Source: an uncultured Clostridia bacterium
GTDB taxonomy: Bacteria; Bacillota; Clostridia; Christensenellales; Borkfalkiaceae
Assembly (NCBI GenBank): GCA_944330115.1
Contig: CALVIN010000004.1
Location: 62,001-126,000, forward strand
Direction: 5' to 3'
DNA: 64,000 bases
Below are positions 8,722 through 16,400 of the stretch, in pieces. Each line of letters opens with the position of its first letter. Position 1 is the stretch's first letter. The translations under genes were made by a program, and so were the position numbers. A model generated the notes under the pieces. It saw only the letters and a program-made list of their open reading frames with translations, searched no databases and was not told where the DNA came from.

Positions 8722-8772
8722 ATTAAAAATTAAATTAAAATTAAATTAAAATTAAATATTGCATTTTTTATT

Positions 8773-8804
8773 GCGGGGCGCGCGGCATAAGCCGCGCGCC
8801 CCGC
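8773..8804. repeat. Perfect GC-rich inverted repeat at the operon end
   Basis: Arms GCGGGGCGCGCGGC (8773-8786) and their complement (8791-8804) surround the loop ATAA. No T tract follows on the plus strand, but a T-rich stretch and an (ATTAAA)n run at 8726-8760 precede it. It probably ends or protects the operon mRNA. Confidence 0.6.
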
Positions 8805-8899
8805 TATGCTGCCGTGCAAATACCGCGCCCGTCCGCATTGCCGCTCATAAACCGCCGCCTTAAAAGGGCGCATTAAAAAATAATAAAAACCGCGCATCC

Positions 8900-8937
8900 G
8901 TCCCATTTTTGGTACATGAGTTGCATTATAATATAAT
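8900..8937 (+). promoter_or_regulatory. Promoter with shared 17-bp box (site C)
   Basis: GTCCCATTTTTGGTACA (8900-8916) lies 10 bp before TATAAT 8927-8932. An overlapping second TATAAT (8932-8937) sits 17 bp from TTGGTA (8909-8914), so here the box itself can serve as a -35. The following GTTGCATTATAATATAA is shared with site A. It drives the CbbX-like ATPase gene at 8962. Confidence 0.7.
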
Positions 8938-8961
8938 TGAAAATACGCACGGAGGCAAGTT

Positions 8962-10965
8962 ATGATATTTTATAAGTTCACCGCAAAACTCAATGACGAA
9001 TTTTCAGACGACGGCGAAGGCAAGGCGGCAGAGTACGCCGCCATGGGCAAAAGGTATAATATGGACGGCAAAAATACCTTCTGCTTTATCAGCGGCGAGG
9101 ACGACGGCACGGTCAGCGGCTGCATGATAGTTATGAACGAGCGCGGAGAGAGCGTTGAAAACGTAAGCTTTCCCTGGGAATACTTCAAACTCAACGTGGG
9201 GGAGGTGAGCGTGAGCGAGATAACTTCGGCCGCGCTCTACAATGAACTGCAGGCCGCCGAGGACGGGCGCTTTTTCAGGGCGTCCCGCTACGAAGGGCTG
9301 CTCGGCAGTATGCGCCGCTCGCTCGGCTTTGATGACGGCGGCATCTTCTCCGACGAATATTTTTACAGCGAAGGCATGGCCGAGCCCTCCTCAAAGGAGG
9401 AGTGCCAAAAGTTTGTGCGCGAAAATCTGTGGGAGGACGCGCTCGCCGAGGAATTCGGGCGCATATACATTCCGCACTCCGGCCGTTTTCTGGGGCACCC
9501 CGTGCACTATGTGCTTCGCTCCGATAACTACGATATGCGCGAGCAGGTCGCCAAAAAGCTCATCGCCGCACTCTGGGCAAACGGCAGGCTCAAGAGCCGC
9601 AGGTTCTGCTCGATAAGCGTATCAAGCCTCTCGCTCCGCGACATCCGCTCTCTCAAAGAGCTCTATTCCTGCTGCACGGGCGGCACGGTGATGCTGCGCT
9701 TCAGGGCGGGTGCAGGCGGGCGCGGCCTCGGCGACGGTTCAGTTGATGACATTATCGCGAATATATGTTCCCTTGTAAAGCAATTCAAAAACAGCGTGCT
9801 CACCATATTCTGCTTCCCCCTCAACGCTGAAAAGGAAAAATCGCTCTTCTTTGAAAATCTGAGTAATTTTTCGGTATGCGAATATTCCGATGCCGTAGTC
9901 GATGCCGAAAGGGCCAAAAACTATCTTTGCGGGCTGGCAGAAAAGAACGGCGTTGCCGCCGACGGCGCCCTCTTTGCAGATATCCTGCCCGGCAAAACGT
10001 ACCGCTCCTCCGAACTCGGCAGAATGTACGACGAATGGTACGGCGACATGCTCAAAAAGACGGCCTATCCCGAATACTTCTCGGTAAAGCGCCTCGGGGA
10101 GAAGGAGTGCGGCAGGGAGATAGCAGGCGCCGCGTATGCAAAGCTCATGTCGCTCACCGGCCTTTCAGAAGTCAAAAAGGTGATGAACCAGGCGGTAAAC
10201 TACTGCAGGGCGGGCAAAATTTTTGCCGAAATGGGCATGAAGTTCAAGCGCCTGCCCATGCACATGGCCTTCCTCGGCAATCCCGGCACCGCCAAAACGA
10301 CTGTTGCAAGGCTTTTTGCCGAAATAATGCGCGATAACGGCGTGCTCTCCTCCGGCCACATAGTTGAGGCGGGCAGGGGCGATCTCGTCGGCAAATACGT
10401 CGGCCACACCGCGCCGCTTGTAAAGAGCAAATTCCGGGAAGCCGAAGGCGGCGTGCTGTTTATCGACGAGGCCTATTCGCTCGTGGACGAAAAGCAAGGC
10501 AGCTACGGCGACGAGGCGATAAATACCATAGTGCAGGAGATGGAGAACAGGCGCGACAGCGTAGTCGTCATCTTCGCCGGCTATACCGACAGAATGAGGG
10601 AATTTATCGCCCGCAACCCGGGCCTTAAATCGCGCATATCCTTTGAACTCAATTTCGACGACTATTCCGTGGACGAGCTCATGGATATAACTCGCGGGCT
10701 CGGTTCGGAATACGGCGTGCATTTCACCGAGGGCGCAATGGATAAGCTCAGGGACATATATGCCGCACAGCGCGGCACGCCAGACTTCGGCAACGGCAGG
10801 TTCGTGCGCACTATGATAGAAAAGGCCATGTATGCCCATGCCGACAGGTTGATGTCGCTCGGCTACGGCGGCGTGAGTGAGGGCGATATCTCCACAATAA
10901 CCGAGGCCGATATCCCTGTTTTTGCCAAAGGCGCCGCAAGTATCGCCATGGGCTTCGGGGAGTGA
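8962..10965 (+). CDS. CbbX/SpoVK-type AAA+ ATPase with large novel N-terminal region
   Basis: A 667-residue protein. The C-terminal third (about 385-650) is a CbxX/CfqX-type AAA+ module: Walker A GNPGTAKT (439-446), a segment AGRGDLVGKYVGHTA, Walker B VLFIDEAY (498-505), sensor region VVVIFAGYTDRM and C-terminal FGNGRFVRTMIEKA. Known members remodel Rubisco (CbbX) or act in sporulation (SpoVK). The N-terminal 380 residues are unrecognised; residues 170-300 (HPVHYVLRS..., SISVSSLSLRDI) may be a degenerate AAA domain without Walker A. An ACGGAGG site precedes the ATG. It is transcribed alone behind box site C. Substrate unknown. Confidence 0.85.
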   Translation: MIFYKFTAKLNDEFSDDGEGKAAEYAAMGKRYNMDGKNTFCFISGEDDGTVSGCMIVMNERGESVENVSFPWEYFKLNVGEVSVSEITSAALYNELQAAEDGRFFRASRYEGLLGSMRRSLGFDDGGIFSDEYFYSEGMAEPSSKEECQKFVRENLWEDALAEEFGRIYIPHSGRFLGHPVHYVLRSDNYDMREQVAKKLIAALWANGRLKSRRFCSISVSSLSLRDIRSLKELYSCCTGGTVMLRFRAGAGGRGLGDGSVDDIIANICSLVKQFKNSVLTIFCFPLNAEKEKSLFFENLSNFSVCEYSDAVVDAERAKNYLCGLAEKNGVAADGALFADILPGKTYRSSELGRMYDEWYGDMLKKTAYPEYFSVKRLGEKECGREIAGAAYAKLMSLTGLSEVKKVMNQAVNYCRAGKIFAEMGMKFKRLPMHMAFLGNPGTAKTTVARLFAEIMRDNGVLSSGHIVEAGRGDLVGKYVGHTAPLVKSKFREAEGGVLFIDEAYSLVDEKQGSYGDEAINTIVQEMENRRDSVVVIFAGYTDRMREFIARNPGLKSRISFELNFDDYSVDELMDITRGLGSEYGVHFTEGAMDKLRDIYAAQRGTPDFGNGRFVRTMIEKAMYAHADRLMSLGYGGVSEGDISTITEADIPVFAKGAASIAMGFGE

Positions 10966-11344
10966 GCGCGCACATGGCTGGCGATATGAATGGTGCGGGC
11001 GGCAAGCGGCGGCACCGCGCGAACAATGGCCTATGCAAGGCAGCTCAATAAACGGCTCATAGTCATCTTTTAAATAACATGCGGGCGCCGCCCTGCCGTA
11101 CATCGTCAGGGCGGCGCCCGTGTTTGCGGTAAGCCGGCAATGCCCGCGGAGCATATCTCATAATACATAATAAGTATTTTACATCGGCGCGGGCGGGTGA
11201 TATAATATACCGTGTAAAAGGCCGCGTGCCGCCGCGCAAAGCGTCGGTAAAATATGCGCGTGACAAAATATAAAAAAATTAAAAAAATAAATTTTATTTA
11301 ATTAAATAAATATTTTAAATTGTTTTTTCAGGAGGAACATAAAA
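10966..11344. other. Intergenic region with a long hairpin and AT-rich leader
   Basis: No convincing gene. Arms CGGGCGCCGCCCTG (11082-11095) and complement (11107-11120) form a 14-bp hairpin that probably ends the AAA+ gene, although only TGTTT follows. A 25-codon ATG frame at 10974 has no ribosome site. The last 80 bp before the cupin gene are almost pure A/T and presumably hold its promoter. Confidence 0.5.
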
Positions 11345-11767
11345 ATGTATAAGCAGTTCGATGAGGCAAACGTGTTCGGCCTCGGCAACGAAAATTCCGC
11401 CTATGCGCAGTATTTTATCGGCAAGTCATATCTCAACCCGCTCACCTCGCCCGCGCCCGGCGTGCCCTTCTTTGCAAACGTCACGTTCGAGCCCGCCTGC
11501 CGTAACAATTGGCACATTCACCACGCCACAAAGGGCGGCGGACAGATACTTCTGTGCGTTGCCGGCAGCGGCTGGTATCAGGAGTGGGGCAAGCCCGCGC
11601 GCAGCTTAAAGCCGGGCGACGTGGTGGTCATCCCGCCCGAGGTAAAGCATTGGCACGGCGCCAAAAAGGACAGCTGGTTTTCGCACATAGCCGTAGAGGT
11701 CCCCGGCGAAAACACCTCCAACGAGTGGCTCGAGCCCGTCGACGACGAAAGCTACAGCGCCCTCTGA
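11345..11767 (+). CDS. Cupin-domain protein
   Basis: A 140-residue single-domain cupin. Motif 1 is NNWHIHHATKGGGQILLCVA (about 55-74) with histidines for a metal, and motif 2 is PGDVVVIPPEVKHWHGA (about 93-109). Such small cupins include carboxymuconolactone-decarboxylase-associated and sugar- or detoxification-related proteins; the exact reaction cannot be read from sequence. AGGAGG with good spacing precedes the ATG at 11345. It is monocistronic, with its own strong terminator. Confidence 0.85.
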   Translation: MYKQFDEANVFGLGNENSAYAQYFIGKSYLNPLTSPAPGVPFFANVTFEPACRNNWHIHHATKGGGQILLCVAGSGWYQEWGKPARSLKPGDVVVIPPEVKHWHGAKKDSWFSHIAVEVPGENTSNEWLEPVDDESYSAL

Positions 11768-11830
11768 GTTTTTTGCATAATAATAAGTAAAATATTATTT
11801 CAGGTCAAATATCCGTTTAAGTAAATGACG

Positions 11831-11877
11831 GGCAGCCGCGGAGCGCGCAATTTGCGCGCTCCGCGGCTGCCTTTTTT
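11831..11877 (+). terminator. Strong intrinsic terminator of the cupin gene
   Basis: A near-perfect 19-bp stem (GGCAGCCGCGGAGCGCGCA and its complement) with a 3-nt loop is followed by six T's. Confidence 0.95.
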
Positions 11878-11999
11878 ATATACTTTACGCGCCTTATGCA
11901 CAAAATATATGCAAACTTTGCGTATTTTGTCATAAGAAATATAGTATTGCAAAATCGGCAAAAGTGTGCTATTATTCTTTATACAGGGGGATAAATAAA

Positions 12000-12195
12000 G
12001 TGTTTAAGGTTGCAATAGTGGAGGACAGCGCGGAGGAGAGGCAGCTTATATCTGACTACCTCGCCCGCTACGGCAGAGATTTCAAAGTCTTTGTCTTTTC
12101 CTCCGCGGTAGATTTTTTAACGGGCTATCAGCCGCAGTACGACATCGTATTCATGGACATTGACATGCCCTATCTCGACGGCATGTCCGCCGCCC
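12000..12195 (+). pseudogene. Truncated LytTR-family response regulator (receiver fragment)
   Basis: A GTG start at 12000, 9 bp after an AGGGGG ribosome site, begins MFKVAIVEDSAEERQLIS. The frame matches a response-regulator receiver domain through the phosphorylation motif VFMDIDMPYLDGMSAA, close to the intact regulator at 46689. Similarity stops after about 65 residues, where a palindromic repeat (12207-12250) begins. The frame then runs through repeat sequence to a stop at 12305. The remainder of the receiver, the LytTR domain and any kinase are absent; a serine-recombinase gene in opposite orientation follows. It is almost certainly a remnant. Confidence 0.8.
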
Positions 12196-12206
12196 GCCCA
12201 CCCAAT

Positions 12207-12250
12207 ATTACCTCCCCTCAAAGATATTACCTCCCCTCAAAGGGGAGGTA
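12207..12250. repeat. Dispersed CCTCCCC/GGGGAGG palindrome (1.5 copies)
   Basis: TATTACCTCCCCTCAAAG occurs twice in tandem, the second copy continuing into GGGGAGGTA to make a full palindrome. The same element recurs at 28.9, 30.0 and 40.4-40.8 kb. It sits exactly at the break in the response-regulator fragment. Confidence 0.85.
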
Positions 12251-12265
12251 TAAAAAAAATAACAT

Positions 12266-12874
12266 TCAATTCCCGCGCTTGTCGCCGGTTATTTTGTGCA
12301 GGTGATAATAAAAATTGCCCACGGAGGTGCCGGTAATTTCAACGGCCGCCGCAAGGCTTATTTTTTTGCCCAAAAAATCGTTCACCGCGCCGATAAATTC
12401 GGGCGAATATTCCCTCTTCGGCCTGCCGAACACAACGCCGTTTTTTTTAGCGGCGGCAATGCCCTCGGCCTGGCGCGCGCGTATGTTTTCGCGCTCGTTT
12501 TCGGCCACGAACGAAAGCACCTGCAGCACGATGTCGGCAATAAACTTCCCCACAAGCGTATCTGCCTTTTCGCGCGTGTCTAAAAGGGGCATGTCGAGCA
12601 CGAGCACATCGGCCTGAATGTCCTTGGTTATCCGTCCCCACTCGTCCATTATCATATTATAGTTCCTGCCCAGGCGGTCTATCGATTTTATCACAAGCAG
12701 GTCGCCGCACTTCAATTTTTTTATCAGCTTCAAATAGCTGCTTCTTTCAAAGTCTTTTCCGCTTTCTTTGTCGCAAAAAATATGTCTTTTTTCGATTCCG
12801 AACTCTTCAAACGCCTCAAGCTGGCGCGTAAGGTTTTGGTCGCGCGAAGAAACGCGCGCATATCCGTATGTCAT
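12266..12874 (-). CDS. Small serine recombinase (resolvase/invertase family)
   Basis: A 202-residue site-specific recombinase. The N-terminus MTYGYARVSSRDQN carries the catalytic serine (S9 of YARVS), SIDRLGRNY is the conserved active-site arginine segment, and FVAENERENIRARQAEGI marks the start of the long E helix. The C-terminal helix-turn-helix is KKISLAAAVEITGTSVGNFYYHL. Size and order match Tn3-resolvase/Hin-type enzymes. AAGGAG precedes the ATG on the minus strand. It lies between a broken response-regulator gene and the giant surface-protein gene, so it may be a remnant of a mobile element or an invertase acting locally. Confidence 0.9.
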   Translation of the reverse strand: MTYGYARVSSRDQNLTRQLEAFEEFGIEKRHIFCDKESGKDFERSSYLKLIKKLKCGDLLVIKSIDRLGRNYNMIMDEWGRITKDIQADVLVLDMPLLDTREKADTLVGKFIADIVLQVLSFVAENERENIRARQAEGIAAAKKNGVVFGRPKREYSPEFIGAVNDFLGKKISLAAAVEITGTSVGNFYYHLHKITGDKRGN

Positions 12875-12978
12875 TGCTGTAACTCCTTTATTTTTGATTT
12901 TTGTCCGTTTTTGTGTGCCGATAAAAAAACAGCGCCCCGTCCGATGTAAGCGGTGGGGGCGTCGCGTTCAAACGGCTT

Positions 12979-13097
12979 CTGTAAAAGTATAGGTTTACAG
13001 AATAAGTTACAGCTTCTTTAAGTAACCTAATCATAGCACAAACCTCAACAAAATTCAATAGTTTTACCAAAAATTCTTTATGAAATTTTGAGGTTTG
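12979..13097. repeat. Inverted repeats upstream of the recombinase (possible recombination site)
   Basis: CTGTAAA (12979-12985) pairs with TTTACAG (12994-13000). A larger pair, CAAACCTCAACAAAATTCA (13039-13057) and TGAAATTTTGAGGTTTG (13081-13097), matches over 17 bp with a 2-bp gap and a 23-bp spacer. Such paired sites beside a serine recombinase may be its crossover sites; alternatively the larger pair is a terminator-like hairpin. Confidence 0.4.
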
Positions 13098-13119
13098 GAA
13101 ATTTATACTTTTTTTTAAA

Positions 13120-13412
13120 AAGTTTGCCAAAACTACTGCGCGCGGCAAAAAATGTTGCAAAGGCGGCATGGCGGCAGATGATGTATCAGGTAAAAAGTGC
13201 TTATTTTGCCAAAAATTGCCAAAACTTACGGTAATTTTACACGGCAAAACAAAGTACATTAAATATATAAATTGCAGTATTTATTAAATTGTAACATTTA
13301 TTACAATATTGCGCCTGCGGCGCCCGTAGCAAATCGGCAAAACCTGCCAAAATTTTGCAAAAGCGGGGTACTGCAAGCGTCTTTATGCTGTTTTTTAAAA
13401 CGGGGGTGCATT
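13120..13412 (+). promoter_or_regulatory. Leader of the giant gene: repeated TGCCAAAA motif and dyad
   Basis: No gene is apparent. TGCCAAAA recurs several times (for example near 13125, 13206, 13217 and 13344), alongside several related GGCAAAA copies. ATTGTAA (13288-13294) and TTACAAT (13301-13307) form a dyad with a 6-bp spacer, typical of an operator. I could not place a convincing -35/-10 pair. Confidence 0.35.
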
Positions 13413-16400
13413 ATGATGCGATCTAAAAAATGGACATTGGCAATACTTTCGGCGCTGGTGCTTATCTGCGCCGCCCTTTCGCTTGTCTTTTTGCCTAAGG
13501 CGACCGCCTCTGCCGATACATATCCTTGCATAACTGTTGAGATAGATACAAGTAAGCTATCGGAGGCCGGTGCAGACAGCGACTATGCGGGGCTGTATGT
13601 AAATGCCGAGGGTTATCCCGTATTCTTCACAGATATGCAGCGCGACGATGTAAAACAATACCTCGTCGTGACTTACTATGAAAGTGAAGAGGATACCGAA
13701 GGCACCGTGTTAAACACTTCGCAATATGAGGTTACCGGTTCGATAACCGGCGAGGGAACCAATAACGTTACGATAACGTATGCGAGTCCAAGCGGTGCGA
13801 CTTATTCTGAAGTGATCGGCATTGACTTCACCAACAGAGAAGTTATAAGTATCGACGTTAATGCCGGCACGCAGACAAATAACATACCCTCGAGATTTTC
13901 AGGTAGCGTAAGCACTAATCTGCGCCCCAATAATATATCGGCATACTTTGATGATTTTGTTGTTACCGCTTACTATAACGATGGCACTTCTGCACCTACA
14001 GTCGATTACTCGATCGATGGCGATTTGTATATGTCGACTAATGCAGGTACTACTACCCAAAAAAATCTAACTATTACATACACCGGTACCGATGCGGCTT
14101 CGGGCAATATATATAAAACTGTTGAGGCTACAATAGAGGCTTCGGGAATTAACGCTGAGATGGTAAGTTGGGGCGGTTCGATAGCCAATACGCAGTATGC
14201 CTATACCGAAGTTGATCCCGGCGACGTGGAAGTTACCATATTGTATCAGGGCGGTGGCCTTGCTACCAAAACAATACAGCTGGCGTCGGCTCCTGCCGGC
14301 AGATACTCCGTTAAATATTATAAGTCGAACGGTGAAAGCCATGACGGCCCGCTCGAGATCGATGATGATTATGTAGTGTTCACCTATCACGAGAGCGGCC
14401 AGGATATTGAAAGCGGCATTTATAATCTTCCCGAAAATATAACTCCGCAGGATTACGCTCAACCGGGATTCAATAACACCGCCGCTACATACGATCCGGT
14501 AAATCATCCCAAAATCACGATGACCGGGTATAATTCCGAGATAATGGAGCTGATAGCCTGGAGCGCCGTTGATACCGCAGATACCGATACTCATTACGAT
14601 ACCGGTCTTACGGTAGAGTACAATGGCAGCAATGTAATTTTCACCGCAACAGCGGCGGGCACTTACACTATAACCGTTACTATAAAAGACGAAGGAATTG
14701 GCGAAGGTTATCAGTGGGCGGCGAGTGGCGACGGCACTCGCGATCCCGAGAACTATAAAAAAGTTACATATACATGGACGGTAAACAAGGCTGTTGCAAC
14801 GCCCGGCCTTTCCATTGATGATTGGACTTATGGCGAAACTCCTTCCGAAGCTCAGATAACTCTTGCGGGCAACGAAGGCGACCAGTATATCCATCACTAC
14901 TCGGGCACCCCGAACGATCCAAGCCAATCGGCTATAACCGATCAGACCACGGCACCCACCGAGGCTGGCTCCTATGAGCTCTATGTCACCATAGGCTCCT
15001 CGCGTAACTACGCATACGGTATTTCCAACACGGTCGAGTTCACCATAAACCGCAAGGCGGTGGAGGCGCCAACAGTTGAAAATAAAACCTATAACGGCGC
15101 TACGCAAACTTCCGGCCTTACCGGCGACAGCATATACACAGTCACCTCCGATGTTGGCGGCGTAAATGTAAGTTCCTACACCACAACGCTCACGCTTGCA
15201 AATGCCTACAACTATAAGTGGCAGAACGAGAGCGAGGGCGAGGCCGAAACCACCGTAACATGGAACATAATTCCCAAGGAACTTGCAATGCCCGTGCTCG
15301 GCACTCCTTCGAGCAGCAGCTTTACGGGCAGCGACATAACCGTTGCAATAAGCAAATACAGCAGCTTCTGCGATGAGTATGGCGACGGCTGCGGAATAAG
15401 TGTTTCCGTTGCGGCAGCCACAACCGTGACCACGCAGCCCTCGTATGCAAACGGCACGATCACGGCGGTGAACGCGGCCACCTATAATGTGACCATAACG
15501 CTCGCAAACAGCACCAACTATAAGTGGGCAGAGGGCGTTACGCAGAGCGGCGGCACAGTCACCCTGCAGTTTACCATAAACAGGCAGCAGCTGGCCATCC
15601 CCACCTGGGGAAACAATAGCAACTCCGTAAGCACAACATTCAACAACAGCGACCAAACGCAGACCATAACTTTTGCAAGCGGCTTTAACACCTCGCTTGT
15701 AACGCTCAGCGAGAGCGGCGGCTCGCTCAGCGGCTTTGAACTCACCGCCAAGGACGTTGATACCTACACGGTTACAATATCGCTCACCGCTGCGGCAATG
15801 GCAGACTATGAGTGGAGTGACAGCACGCAGAACAGCGTTACCCTCACATGGAATATCACCGCTGACGAAAACACCCTTTCGTTCAGCATAAGCGGCTGGA
15901 CTTACAGCGACGGCACAGTTGCTCAGCCAAGCGACATTACCGTAAAATACGGCGATGCCTCGGACGTCACCTTTACATATTATTATAAAGCGTTCGACGG
16001 CACGGGCTCCGACTCCTTCGTAAGTGTAGGCTCAACGCCCACCTTCAACGCAGGTTACTATTACGTTGTAGGCAGCATTGCCGAAACGGATAACTACGGC
16101 GCGGCAAGCTACGGCGGCGAAAATGTTACCAACTTCACCGTTGCAAGGGCAAGCGTTGAAAAGCCCACGGTTGCAACCCCCGATTCGTATGTTTATAACT
16201 ACGGCGCGGATATTTCCGTGCAGCTCTCAGGCGCGGGCCTCGGCACAAGCTACAGCATAACCGAGGTTGACGGCTCGTCCAACACGGCGGGCACGGCGAC
16301 CACCGCGGGCGCCCATACCATAACCGTAACGCTGAACGGCAACTACAAGTGGAGCGGTGAATCTGAACCCGCAGGCACCAACCGCACTTGCACGCTGAAC

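Noticed and set aside
12000-12305. A functional single-domain response regulator
   Set aside because: The receiver stops after the phosphorylation site, lacks the conserved lysine region, and runs into dispersed repeat sequence.
12266-12617. Plus-strand frames over the recombinase gene
   Set aside because: They overlap a well-supported serine recombinase on the other strand and show no motif or ribosome site.
13272-13412. Translation of the giant protein from the first in-frame start at 13272
   Set aside because: It would place 47 residues, including several cysteines, before a textbook signal peptide and has no ribosome site; 13413 has CGGGGGTG at suitable distance.
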